Part shown: in pieces, positions 1 to 8,075 of the stretch | Position numbering within the stretch: the stretch's first letter is position 1 | How the letters are laid out: the number at the start of each line of letters is the position of its first letter | Assembly (NCBI GenBank): GCA_002753135.1 | Contig: PDZV01000002.1 | Span: 143,718-207,717, forward strand | Origin: Magnetococcales bacterium WMHbinv6 | GTDB taxonomy: Bacteria; Pseudomonadota; Magnetococcia; Magnetococcales; Magnetaquicoccaceae | DNA length: 64,000 bases | Reading direction: 5' to 3' | Translations under genes and position numbers: made by a program | The notes under the pieces: generated by a model | The model's input: the letters and a program-made list of their open reading frames with translations, nothing else | Databases searched by the model: none | What the model was told of the DNA's origin: nothing

Positions 1-16
1 ATGACTCAATCAATGA

Positions 17-790
17 TTATAAACGGACGTTGATACCCCGGCTGCGCAGATAGGCTTTGGCCTCCGGGATCGAATGTTGGCGGAAATGGAAGATGGAGGC
101 GGCCAGCACCGCATCGGCACCCCCCTGATGCAGACCGTCGGCCAGATCCTGCAGGGTGCCGACGCCACCGGAGGCGATGACCGGAATGGTCAGCGCATCG
201 GCAATGGCGCGGGTCAGTGGCAGGTCGTACCCCTGTTTGGTGCCGTCCCGGTCCATGGAGGTGAGCAAAATTTCTCCGGCACCGTAGGCCTGCATCCGTT
301 GTGCCCACTGCACGGCATCAAGGCCGGTCGGCTTGCGTCCGCCGTGGGTATAAATTTCCCAACGGAGCGGCAAGCCTTCGCTGTTGCGCTCGACACATTT
401 GGCATCAATGGCCACCACGATGCACTGGGAACCAAATTGACTGGAGGCCTCCTGGACAAACTCCGGGCGAAACACCGCCGCCGTGTTGATGCCAACCTTG
501 TCGGCCCCGGCATTGAGCAAACGGCGAATATCGGCGTTGCTGCGGATGCCGCCACCGACGGTCAGCGGAATGAAAACCTGTTCCGCCGTGCGGCTGACCA
601 CATCGAGAATGGTGTCACGATTTTCGTGCGAGGCGGTAATATCGAGAAAGGTCAACTCATCGGCCCCCTCTTCGTCGTAGCGACGCGCCGCCTCCACCGG
701 ATCTCCGGCATCGACCAACCCCTCGAATTGCACGCCCTTGACCACCCGCCCGGCCCGCACGTCCAGACAGGGGATGATTCGTTTCGCCAT
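17..790 (-). CDS. hisF: Imidazole glycerol phosphate synthase cyclase subunit HisF
   Basis: HisF is the (beta/alpha)8 subunit that takes ammonia from HisH and closes the imidazole ring in histidine synthesis, releasing AICAR. The protein opens [11 protein letters not shown] with the catalytic Asp of that strand. It carries the family phosphate loops VGGGIRS and ASGGVGT and the second catalytic region VVAIDAK. I start it at the second ATG of an ATG-ATG pair (790), which gives 257 residues, the usual family length; the frame is open upstream to 838 but that extension is not family-like. The only other his gene in the window is hisE, 31 kb away, so the pathway is split. The gene upstream on the same strand is not visible. 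Very sure of identity. Confidence 0.97.
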   Translation of the reverse strand: MAKRIIPCLDVRAGRVVKGVQFEGLVDAGDPVEAARRYDEEGADELTFLDITASHENRDTILDVVSRTAEQVFIPLTVGGGIRSNADIRRLLNAGADKVGINTAAVFRPEFVQEASSQFGSQCIVVAIDAKCVERNSEGLPLRWEIYTHGGRKPTGLDAVQWAQRMQAYGAGEILLTSMDRDGTKQGYDLPLTRAIADALTIPVIASGGVGTLQDLADGLHQGGADAVLAASIFHFRQHSIPEAKAYLRSRGINVRL

Positions 791-1009
791 CATGATGGTT
801 TGACCTGAACAGTTAAGATAGAGAAAAGTGGCCACCATTTAACCACTGCCCTGGCCAATACGCAACCGGAGAAGCCGGAAAAAAAACTGTTGCATAAAGA
901 TAATGTTTGTAGTAAAAATTTTCTTTATCAAAACATCCTTCTCTGCAACTGACTTGCGGCGAGCTTGCTTACCCCGATAAAGGATCGTCTTAAGAGTGAG
1001 AATCCTCTC

Positions 1010-1041
1010 TTGACAGACTGAGAAGAGCAAGGCACTATATC
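1010..1041 (+). promoter_or_regulatory. Possible sigma-70 promoter for rdgB-sat-aprBA
   Basis: A consensus TTGACA at 1010-1015 is followed by TATATC at 1036-1041. The 20-nt gap is longer than ideal, so the -10 assignment is weak. It lies about 20 nt before the rdgB ATG. The sat ribosome-binding site starts about 30 nt after rdgB stops, so this promoter could also serve the sulfur-oxidation genes. Confidence 0.3.
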
Positions 1042-1060
1042 AGCCTTTACTAATTTACTA

Positions 1061-1699
1061 ATGCTGAAAATCTGGAAACATTTGCCCGTGAAGATTGTCC
1101 TGGCGACGCGCAACAAGAAAAAAACGGAAGAAATCCGGCGCATTCTGGCCGATACGGGCATGGAATTATTCAATTTGACAGCCTTTCCGGCCTGCCCGGA
1201 AGTGCTGGAGGATGGGCAGACCTTTACCGAGAATGCCGACAAAAAGGCGCTGGAGGTTGCCCGTTATACCCAATTGCCAGCTTTGGCCGATGATTCGGGG
1301 CTGGTGGTCGATTGTCTGGGGGGAGCGCCTGGAGTTTGGTCAGCCCGCTATGCGGGACCAGGGGCAGATGATGCGGCCAATTTGAATAAACTTTTGCAAG
1401 CCGTGCGCAACGTTCCTCTCGCAGAACGGTCGGCCCGTTTCGAGTGTGTTATTTCCATGGCCTGTCCCGATGGTCGGCTGCGTCGTTTTCACGGCAGTGT
1501 CTCCGGGCGGATTATCGATGAACCTCGTGGCGGCAACGGGTTTGGCTACGATCCGGCTTTTGTTCCGGATGGTCTGCAACAAACCTTTGCGGAAATGGCG
1601 GGCGAACAGAAGGATTCCATCAGCCATCGGGGGCGGGCGCTGGCGGCATTGGCCGAGGCGCTGCAGACTGCCGGGGAAAAAAATCTGTCGTGTGAGTGA
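1061..1699 (+). CDS. rdgB: XTP/dITP diphosphatase (HAM1/RdgB family)
   Basis: House-cleaning nucleotide pyrophosphatase that hydrolyses dITP, XTP and ITP to monophosphates so they are not incorporated into DNA or RNA. Visible family signatures are LATRNKKKTEEI near the N-terminus, ADDSGLVVD in the middle, GGNGFGYDPAFVPDG and the terminal SHRGRAL. With the ATG at 1061 the protein has 212 residues. A GTG at 1088 would begin VKIVLATRN, exactly where family members usually start (about 203 residues), and may be the real start; neither has a strong Shine-Dalgarno. It is followed after 43 nt by sat on the same strand. Confidence 0.95.
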   Translation: MLKIWKHLPVKIVLATRNKKKTEEIRRILADTGMELFNLTAFPACPEVLEDGQTFTENADKKALEVARYTQLPALADDSGLVVDCLGGAPGVWSARYAGPGADDAANLNKLLQAVRNVPLAERSARFECVISMACPDGRLRRFHGSVSGRIIDEPRGGNGFGYDPAFVPDGLQQTFAEMAGEQKDSISHRGRALAALAEALQTAGEKNLSCE

Positions 1700-1742
1700 T
1701 CGTGTTGGTTGGTAATCCCTTTTGTTTGCAGAGGAGAGAGGC

Positions 1743-2960
1743 ATGTCGAGACTGGTCCCCCCCCATGGTGGAGGCGCATTGAAACCCTTACTGCTTGAGG
1801 GCGCAGCCCTGACGGCAGGAATCGAAAAAGCCAAAACATTGCCGCAGGTGCGGATGACCTCGCGGGAGTCGTGTGATTTGATCATGTTGGGTATTGGTGC
1901 CTTCACGCCCCTGGATGGTTTTATGGGTTCTGCGGACTGGCGCAGTGTCTGTGAAAAGACCCATATGGCCAACGGCGTCTTCTGGCCGATTCCGATTACC
2001 CTCTCGGTTGGCAGTGAGCAGGCGGACAGCCTCTCCATCGGGCAGGAAATTGCCCTGATTGACGACGAAAGCAGCGAAATTCGCGGTCTGATGACCGTGC
2101 AGGAAAAATATACCATCGACAAAGGGTTGGAGTGCCGTTCCGTCTTTCAGACCGAAGATCCGGAACATCCCGGTGTACAAAAGGTGATGGAGCAGTTGCC
2201 AGTCAATATTGCTGGACCGGTGCAGGTGTTATCGGAAGGGGAGTTTCCGGAACTCTACAAAGGGATCTATATGCGCCCTGCCGAAACCCGCGCCCTCTTT
2301 GAAGAGAAAAAATGGCACCAGGTTGCCGCCTTCCAAACCCGCAACCCGATGCACCGTTCCCACGAATTTTTGGCCAAGATTGCCGTGGAAACCCTGGATG
2401 GGGTGTTGGTCCACCAAATTCTCGGCAAGCTGAAAGCGGGCGATATTCCGGCGGAAGTGCGGGCCGAAGCGATCGATGTGCTGATTGACAAATATTTCGT
2501 CAAAGATACCGTGGTGCAGGCCGGTTATCCGATGGAGATGCGCTATGCCGGCCCGAAAGAGGCCCTGCTGCATGCGGTCTTCCGGCAAAATTATGGTTGC
2601 TCCCACCTGATTGTGGGTCGTGACCATGCCGGTGTTGGCGACTATTATGGTCCGTTCGATGCCCAGTATATCTTTGACCAGGTTTCCGAAGAGGATCTGC
2701 GTACCCGTCCTCTGAAAATTGACTGGACCTTCTATTGCTACAAATGCCAGGGCATGGCTTCAATGAAAACCTGCCCGCATGGCAAAGATGATCGTCTGTT
2801 GTTGTCGGGGACCAAACTGCGTAAAATGCTTTCGGAAGGTGAGCAACCGCCTGCCGAATTCAGTCGGCCAGAAGTTGTGGCCATTTTGCAGAAATATTAT
2901 GCCAGCCTGACTGCCTCCGAAAAGGTGGAGGTGAAGTTGCACAAGGCGGCAACAGGTTAA
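1743..2960 (+). CDS. sat: Sulfate adenylyltransferase (ATP sulfurylase), dissimilatory type
   Basis: Homo-oligomeric ATP sulfurylase linking APS and pyrophosphate to sulfate and ATP. Next to aprBA it would run in the ATP-forming direction during sulfite oxidation. The nucleotide-binding loop [12 protein letters not shown] begins near residue 198 and GRDHAG near 292. Cysteines in YKCQGM and KTCPH near residues 335-345 resemble the zinc-binding site of dissimilatory Sat. The frame is open upstream, but GAGGAGAG sits just before the ATG at 1743, giving 405 residues, typical for the family. A strong hairpin follows the stop codon, before aprB. Identity is secure; the direction of the reaction is inferred from metabolism. 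Confidence 0.97.
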   Translation: MSRLVPPHGGGALKPLLLEGAALTAGIEKAKTLPQVRMTSRESCDLIMLGIGAFTPLDGFMGSADWRSVCEKTHMANGVFWPIPITLSVGSEQADSLSIGQEIALIDDESSEIRGLMTVQEKYTIDKGLECRSVFQTEDPEHPGVQKVMEQLPVNIAGPVQVLSEGEFPELYKGIYMRPAETRALFEEKKWHQVAAFQTRNPMHRSHEFLAKIAVETLDGVLVHQILGKLKAGDIPAEVRAEAIDVLIDKYFVKDTVVQAGYPMEMRYAGPKEALLHAVFRQNYGCSHLIVGRDHAGVGDYYGPFDAQYIFDQVSEEDLRTRPLKIDWTFYCYKCQGMASMKTCPHGKDDRLLLSGTKLRKMLSEGEQPPAEFSRPEVVAILQKYYASLTASEKVEVKLHKAATG

Positions 2961-2972
2961 ACTTGCGGTGCC

Positions 2973-3003
2973 ACCCGCCGCTCTTCATAAGGCGGCGGGT
3001 TTT
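2973..3003 (+). terminator. Hairpin between sat and aprB (terminator or mRNA processing site)
   Basis: A perfect 9-bp GC-rich stem (2973-2981 with 2992-3000, loop 10 nt) is followed by only three T residues. It stands 12 nt after sat stops and 43 nt before the aprB ATG. The short T tract suggests partial termination or 3'-end stabilisation of sat mRNA rather than a full stop. Confidence 0.6.
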
Positions 3004-3045
3004 AGAAAGATCAATCAACAACTCTTTTTTGGGAGAGGCCCACCG

Positions 3046-3477
3046 ATGCCAAGCTGTGTAATCGCCGCCAAATGTGATGGCTGCAAAGGGCAGGATAAAA
3101 CTGCCTGCATGTATATTTGCCCCAACAACCTGATGAAGCTCGACAGAGAGCGGATGAAGGCTTTCAACCAGGAACCGGAGCAGTGCTGGGAGTGCTATTC
3201 CTGCGTCAAAATTTGCCCGCAGCAGGCCATTGAAGTCCGCGCCTATGCCGATATTGTGCCCATGGGTGGTGCGGTTATCCCGATGCGTGCTTCCGATTCG
3301 ATCATGTGGACGATCAAATTCCGCAACGGCAACGTCAAACGGTTCAAATTTCCGATCCGCACCACGGCAGAGGGTTCGATCGATCCCTATGCCGGCAAAC
3401 CGGCTGCCGATATGTCCAAGCTGGATCAGCCCGGGTTTTTCAATACCGACGGCGCTATGCCCGTCATTGCCAATTAA
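3046..3477 (+). CDS. aprB: Adenylylsulfate reductase beta subunit, ferredoxin-like
   Basis: Electron-transfer subunit of APS reductase, which here oxidises sulfite plus AMP to APS. The 143-residue protein has two [4Fe-4S] motifs: Cys10, Cys13, Cys21 and Cys25 (the first cluster with the long CxxC...C spacing typical of AprB), then Cys47, Cys50, Cys53 and Cys57 in CWECYSCVKICP. A C-terminal tail follows, as in AprB, where it wraps AprA. I chose the ATG at 3046, preceded by GGGAGAGG; the frame opens earlier, through the hairpin after sat, but that part is not family-like. aprA follows after 44 nt. Confidence 0.97.
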   Translation: MPSCVIAAKCDGCKGQDKTACMYICPNNLMKLDRERMKAFNQEPEQCWECYSCVKICPQQAIEVRAYADIVPMGGAVIPMRASDSIMWTIKFRNGNVKRFKFPIRTTAEGSIDPYAGKPAADMSKLDQPGFFNTDGAMPVIAN

Positions 3478-3521
3478 CCCGCGCCTGATCATAGCGTAGA
3501 CATTTTGGGGAGTGAAGACAC

Positions 3522-5438
3522 ATGGGAAGTTTTGGAAATCCTGACATTGTTGAAGTTGAAACCGATGTCCTGATCATCGGTGGTGGTATGGCGGCCTGCG
3601 GTTGCGCCTACGAAATCATGCGCTGGGCCCCCCCTGGCATGCGTATCCGTTTGGTGGACAAAGCCGCCATGGAGCGTTCCGGTGCCGTGGCCATGGGTTT
3701 GTCGGCCATCAACACCTATCTCGGCAACCAAGATCCTGCCGACTATGTGCGCATGGTCAGCAACGACCTGATGGGTATCGTGCGCGACGACCTGATCTAT
3801 GATGTGGGCCGTCATGTGGACAACTCGGTGCAGTTGTTTGAAGAGTGGGGTCTGCCGATCTGGAAACAGCCCGGCGACGAAGAAAAGAGCCTGAAAGAGG
3901 GTGGTCAGCCGGTCCGCTCCGGTAAATGGCAGATCATGATCAACGGCGAAAGCTACAAATGCATCGTTGCCGAAGCGGCCAAAAAAGCCCTCGGCATGGA
4001 GAACATTCAAGAGCGCATCTTCATCGTCAAACTGCTGTTGGATACCAATGTCGACAACCGCATCGCCGGTGCCGTCGGTTTCTCCAACCGCGAAGACAAA
4101 ATCTATATCTACAAAGCCAATGCCATCCTGCTGGTGGCCGGTGGTGCGGTGAACGTTTTCCGTCCCCGCTCCGTGGCCGAGGGTATGGGTCGTACCTGGT
4201 ATCCGGTCTGGAATGCCGGTTCCACCTACGCCATGGCAGCACAGGTCGGTGCCGAGCTGACCATGATGGAAAACCGTTTCGTGCCGGCCCGCTTCAAAGA
4301 TGGGTACGGTCCGGTGGGTGCCTGGTTCCTGCTCTTCAAAGCCCGCGCCACCAACTGCCGTGGTGAAGAGTACATGATCACCAACAAAAAAATGTTGGAA
4401 GATTATCCGCCCTACGGTTTGGCAAAAGTGCCGGCAACCTGCCTGCGTAACCACTTGATGATGAAAGAGCAGCGCGAAGGTCGTGGCCCGATCTACATGC
4501 GTACCGATACCGCGCTGCAAGCCTTGGCCGCCTCCTATGTCGAAGAGTTTGGCGAAAAAGAGGCCAAAAAGAAAATCAAACATCTGGAAGCCGAAGCCTG
4601 GGAAGATTTTCTCGATATGTGCATCGGTCAGGCCGGTGTGTGGGCTGGTGAAAACATCGAGCCGGAAAATGTGCCTTCCGAATTGATGCCGACCGAACCC
4701 TACTTCCTCGGTTCGCACTCCGGTTGCTGCGGTATCTGGGTCAGCGGTCCGGCGGATATTGCTCCGGCAGAGTGGAGCTGGGGCTACAACCGGATGACCA
4801 CCGTGCAAGGTCTGTTCACCGCTGGTGACGGCGTGGGCGCATCCGGCCACAAATTCTCCTCCGGTTCCCATGCCGAAGGTCGTATCGCCGCCAAAGCGAT
4901 GGTCAAATTCTGCCTGGACAACAAAGATTACAAACCCAGCCTGCCTGGTTCCGCCAGCGAGTTGGCAGAAGAGATCTATGCCCCGGTGCGTACCTTCATG
5001 GAGTTCAAGGATTACACCACCGCTGTGGATGTAAACCCCAACTACATCACCCCGAAAATGTTGCAAGCCCGTCTGCAGAAAATCATGGACGAGTATGTGG
5101 CCGGTGTGGGTACCTGGTATGTGACCAACACCACCATGATGGAAATTGCCGTCAAAAAGCTGCATGAGCTGAAACTGGACTCCAAAAAGATGGTTGCCCG
5201 TGACCTGCACGAATTGATGCGGGCTTGGGAAAACTATCACCGCATCTATGCCGGTGAGGCCCATCTGCGTCACATGTTGTTCCGCAAAGAGACCCGTTAT
5301 CCCGGTTTCTACTACAACATGGATTACAACTTTGTCGATGAAGAGAACTGGAAGTGCTTCGTCAACAGCCGGATCGATCCCAAGACCGGTGAGTGGACCA
5401 CTTTCAAACGTGATCATAAAGATCTGGTCACCAAGTAA
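3522..5438 (+). CDS. aprA: Adenylylsulfate reductase alpha subunit, FAD protein
   Basis: Catalytic flavoprotein of APS reductase; with AprB it interconverts sulfite plus AMP and APS in the cytoplasm. The Rossmann FAD motif is GGGMAACG at residues 20-27 after DVLIIG. The family landmarks HSGCCGIWVSGP and TTVQGLFTAGDGVGASGHKFSSG (split here: TTVQGLF, then AGDGVGASGHK) are present. At 638 residues it is full length. GGGGAGTG precedes the ATG by about 8 nt, and the frame stays clean throughout. A strong terminator follows. The presence of sat, aprB and aprA without dsr genes here says only that the pathway's last steps are encoded at this locus. Confidence 0.98.
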   Translation: MGSFGNPDIVEVETDVLIIGGGMAACGCAYEIMRWAPPGMRIRLVDKAAMERSGAVAMGLSAINTYLGNQDPADYVRMVSNDLMGIVRDDLIYDVGRHVDNSVQLFEEWGLPIWKQPGDEEKSLKEGGQPVRSGKWQIMINGESYKCIVAEAAKKALGMENIQERIFIVKLLLDTNVDNRIAGAVGFSNREDKIYIYKANAILLVAGGAVNVFRPRSVAEGMGRTWYPVWNAGSTYAMAAQVGAELTMMENRFVPARFKDGYGPVGAWFLLFKARATNCRGEEYMITNKKMLEDYPPYGLAKVPATCLRNHLMMKEQREGRGPIYMRTDTALQALAASYVEEFGEKEAKKKIKHLEAEAWEDFLDMCIGQAGVWAGENIEPENVPSELMPTEPYFLGSHSGCCGIWVSGPADIAPAEWSWGYNRMTTVQGLFTAGDGVGASGHKFSSGSHAEGRIAAKAMVKFCLDNKDYKPSLPGSASELAEEIYAPVRTFMEFKDYTTAVDVNPNYITPKMLQARLQKIMDEYVAGVGTWYVTNTTMMEIAVKKLHELKLDSKKMVARDLHELMRAWENYHRIYAGEAHLRHMLFRKETRYPGFYYNMDYNFVDEENWKCFVNSRIDPKTGEWTTFKRDHKDLVTK

Positions 5439-5458
5439 TCGGTTGGACAATGTCGGTG

Positions 5459-5490
5459 GGGGAGGCGCTTGTCGCCTCCCCTTTTTTTTT
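5459..5490 (+). terminator. Rho-independent terminator after aprA
   Basis: A 9-bp perfect GC stem (5459-5467 with 5473-5481), a 5-nt loop and nine consecutive T residues. It starts 21 nt after the aprA stop and ends the sat-aprBA transcript. The next gene starts only 36 nt beyond it and so needs read-through or its own promoter. Confidence 0.93.
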
Positions 5491-5525
5491 CAGCAGTGGC
5501 AACAGGCAGATGGATGGGGGCAATC

Positions 5526-6446
5526 ATGGCCGGAGATCAGACACAGGAAGAACGGGATCGGGTAATCGGTTGGGATCCGGAGTTGCGCAACATGCCACGC
5601 GAAGTGCGCAACGTCATTGCACCGACGCCACTGCAGGGCAAGGATCGCATGCAGTTTCGTTGTCATCCGGGTATCGCCTGCTTCAACGAATGCTGCCGCA
5701 ACATTGAAATTTTATTGACCCCTTATGACCTGTTACGCCTGCGTCGGCGGCTGCAGTTGTCGGCAGAGGAGTTTTTGTACCAATATGCCACCCTGTACAC
5801 CATGAACAAGGGGCAGTTGCCCATCGCCATGTTGCGCATGGATGAGCAGACGGGCAGTTGTCCCTTTGTCAGCGAACAGGGTTGTTCGGTCTACAGTGAC
5901 CGTCCGGTCACCTGTCGTTACTATCCGCTGGGCCTGGCCTTGTTGCATCGCCAAAAGGCGACAGAAGATGAAGCCTTCTATTTTCTGATCAAAGAGGATT
6001 TTTGCCTGGGCCATCGGGAAGAGAAGCAGTGGCAGGTGGACGAATGGCGGCAGGATCAGGGTTCCGACGGTTACGATGAACATAACCGCAACTGGATGGA
6101 GTTTATCATCAAGCGCCGTTCCGCAGGGGATGGTGTCAGCACCTCGCTGCCGGTATCAGAATTTTTCTACATGGCCAGCACCAACCCGGACAAATTTCGC
6201 CAATTTGTCTTTCAATCCAGTTTTTTGCAGCGCTACCACGTCGATGAAGCGCAAGCCGAACGGATTCGCCACGATGATGAAGCCCTGATCGATTTTGCCC
6301 TCTCCTGGCTGAAAAGTGTGCTGTTCGGCGATCAGGATGTGGCCGTCAAGCCGGAAGCACTGGCTGCCTATCGCGCCGAAAAACAGGCGAAAGCGGCAGC
6401 CAAGCGCGCCCAACAACCGGCAGCAGAGGCAGCAGAAGGGGAATAG
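5526..6446 (+). CDS. YkgJ-family cysteine-cluster protein
   Basis: A 306-residue soluble protein with the YkgJ/CxxCxxCC-type metal-binding signature: Cys46, Cys52, Cys56 and Cys57 in CHPGIACFNECC, followed by LTPYDLLRLRRRL. A second set is CPFVSEQGC and TCRYYPLG, with a later Cys in DFCLGH. Family members are thought to bind zinc or an Fe-S cluster, but no reaction is established. The C-terminus is a charged, alanine-rich tail. I chose the ATG at 5526, preceded by GGGGG, since earlier codons in the frame fall in the terminator. It sits directly after sat-aprBA; whether it serves APS reductase is only a guess. Confidence 0.85.
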   Translation: MAGDQTQEERDRVIGWDPELRNMPREVRNVIAPTPLQGKDRMQFRCHPGIACFNECCRNIEILLTPYDLLRLRRRLQLSAEEFLYQYATLYTMNKGQLPIAMLRMDEQTGSCPFVSEQGCSVYSDRPVTCRYYPLGLALLHRQKATEDEAFYFLIKEDFCLGHREEKQWQVDEWRQDQGSDGYDEHNRNWMEFIIKRRSAGDGVSTSLPVSEFFYMASTNPDKFRQFVFQSSFLQRYHVDEAQAERIRHDDEALIDFALSWLKSVLFGDQDVAVKPEALAAYRAEKQAKAAAKRAQQPAAEAAEGE

Positions 6447-6456
6447 ACCGGTTTTT

Positions 6457-6849
6457 GTAACTATTCAGCTCCCCTGAATCGCTGCATTTGCAATGAACTA
6501 AAGCCAAAGTTCTGCTGGTGCAGGGAGGATCATCCTCCCTGCCGGAGTGCAGAGGCTCCGCAGGGGCACGCTTTGGGAGGGCGGAGCCCGACTTTTAACC
6601 TTGCAGGTTTTTGGATGCTCTCGGACGAAACCCATTGGGAAAAAATGTTCGTGTTGGCGCATAAAATCACGCCAACACGAACATCTTGCGTCGACAGGCG
6701 CGCTGCGCAGATTTGCTGCGCAAATCTGCTTACTGTGAAAAGCGCGCCAAAGGCAAAAGATTAAAGGCAAATTCCCAGGGTTCCACCCTGAACCGGCCAG
6801 GGAGCCAGCCTCCTTGGACCCGCAAGTGTTTTGGGTGCTGAATAGTTAC
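6457..6849. mobile_element. 393-bp MITE-like non-coding element with TIRs and 8-bp target duplication
   Basis: The ends are perfect 13-bp inverted repeats, GTAACTATTCAGC at 6457-6469 and its complement at 6837-6849, extending to 16 of 17 bp. CGGTTTTT occurs directly outside both ends (6449-6456 and 6850-6857), as expected of an 8-bp target-site duplication. No ORF that looks coding lies inside. The interior holds hairpins: 10-bp stem with a TCA loop at 6520-6542, perfect 15-bp stem at 6645-6684, and nested stems around 6700-6750. The right duplication touches the stop codon of the gene at 6857. A related partial copy is at 23392-23492. The transposase family that moves it cannot be told from here. 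Confidence 0.8.
6645..6684. repeat. Perfect 15-bp inverted repeat inside the MITE-like element
   Basis: Positions 6645-6659 and 6670-6684 are exact reverse complements with a 10-nt loop (atgttcgtgttggcg and its complement). There is no T tract, so it is not a terminator. It is probably part of the folded structure of the element. Confidence 0.85.
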
Positions 6850-6856
6850 CGGTTTT

Positions 6857-7966
6857 TTAACCACTCTTCTCCCCGGCAAACCATTTTTGGGCTGTTTGCG
6901 TGACGCCGTTTTTAATCTCCTGTTGCAACGCTTTGGCAATTCGGGTCAGACTGGGTTGTTCCTCATCCAGGAAGGGCAAGGGGCGGCAAATGTGCATGGT
7001 TTGCAGACCGATGCGAGCGAGAAAGAGACCATTGGCCACCCCTTGACCGGCACGGGCCGCCAGTACGGCGGTGATCGAGTCGCCGACGCTGCTGGCAATT
7101 CCCTCTGCCGCCAGGTCTGCTGCCCCGGCTCCGAGCAACAGATGCAGGTGGCGGCGCAGGAGCAGAAAGGCACCGAAACGGCCCAGCGGTATCCCATAGA
7201 GCGCGGCGACCTCTTGCACCATGCTGACGCTGCGCCAGAGAAAAAACAGAGCATCCAACCAGAGAATAGGCGTTGTGGCACTGACCAGGGTGGTGGTGGT
7301 GGCATGACGCCGTACCACGGTATAAGCCTGATGATCGATCTGGGTCAGAATGAGGGAGGAGAAGAGGGCCACCTGTTCGGCATCTTCCATCTCGTCGTCC
7401 ACCTCCTGCTGAAACCGCAGCGAAGCTGCCTGCAGATCTGGCCGTTTGCGATAAAAATGGAGAATCCGGCGCAACAGCTTGTAGGCATGGCCATAGCTTT
7501 CCTGATCCAACAGACGATCACCCTGTTGCCGCCAGGCAACCAAACGGGCCAGGCGTCGCCAGTGCCGCCACTCCTGTACGGCCAGCGTCAATACGGTGCC
7601 GGTGACGGCAACCAACAAGACGGAAAAAATAAAGCCGACAACCGGCTGCCACTGCCAAAGTTGGCTGACAAACTGTGTACAGCTCCATGTCAGCATGCTG
7701 ACGAACAAGAAAGTCAGCAACCCGATCAGGCCACTGGAGCTGTGCTGCCGGGCCAACGGTGCGGCAGCCATCGGCTCTTCTTCCGGCAATGCCGACTGGC
7801 GGCTGGTCGCAGCGGGTGAGGCATCGTTGAAAATATCCGGTTCCACACGCTCAGAGGCTTGTTTTTCCGTGCGCTGCACAGATTCCGTGCTGTGGACGGT
7901 GCGGGAGGCAGCCCCATTGACCGCGGCCAATTGCGGGGGGGCAATCCAGGGATGAGAGAAGCGCAT
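6857..7966 (-). CDS. YcjF/DUF697-like membrane protein
   Basis: A 369-residue inner-membrane protein. The N-terminal 70 residues are low-complexity and cytoplasmic. Two hydrophobic segments follow (about residues 78-98 and 107-130), then a long charged helical region (QEWRHWRRLARLVAWRQQ...) and a C-terminal part rich in Ala/Gly/Leu with SVGDSITAVLAARAGQGVANG. This order and the C-terminal signature match YcjF-type proteins (UPF0283, DUF697), whose function is poorly known. It is last in a minus-strand row after the ParA-like, TolQ/MotA-like and MotB-like genes, 109 nt after the MotB-like gene. A MITE-like element is inserted right at its stop codon. Confidence 0.75.
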   Translation of the reverse strand: MRFSHPWIAPPQLAAVNGAASRTVHSTESVQRTEKQASERVEPDIFNDASPAATSRQSALPEEEPMAAAPLARQHSSSGLIGLLTFLFVSMLTWSCTQFVSQLWQWQPVVGFIFSVLLVAVTGTVLTLAVQEWRHWRRLARLVAWRQQGDRLLDQESYGHAYKLLRRILHFYRKRPDLQAASLRFQQEVDDEMEDAEQVALFSSLILTQIDHQAYTVVRRHATTTTLVSATTPILWLDALFFLWRSVSMVQEVAALYGIPLGRFGAFLLLRRHLHLLLGAGAADLAAEGIASSVGDSITAVLAARAGQGVANGLFLARIGLQTMHICRPLPFLDEEQPSLTRIAKALQQEIKNGVTQTAQKWFAGEKSG

Positions 7967-8075
7967 GGTTTTTTCGCTCCCAGAGGGTTTATTGAAATTT
8001 ATCCGTGTTATTGCAAGGTTTTACGACACGAACGCCTGCCGTATGTTCTGCAAGAAGGGTTCCAACTGGGGTCGA

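Noticed and set aside
839..1030. Small minus-strand frame upstream of hisF
   Set aside because: No ribosome-binding site, no conserved sequence, overlaps the likely promoter region of rdgB.
3489..5450. Long minus-strand open frame (653 codons) opposite aprA
   Set aside because: It is the antisense frame of a highly biased GC-rich gene; the His/Gly/Thr-rich translation has no domain and aprA is certain.
6547..6764. Short open frames inside the repeat element
   Set aside because: They run through strong inverted repeats and differ in every frame; the element looks non-coding.
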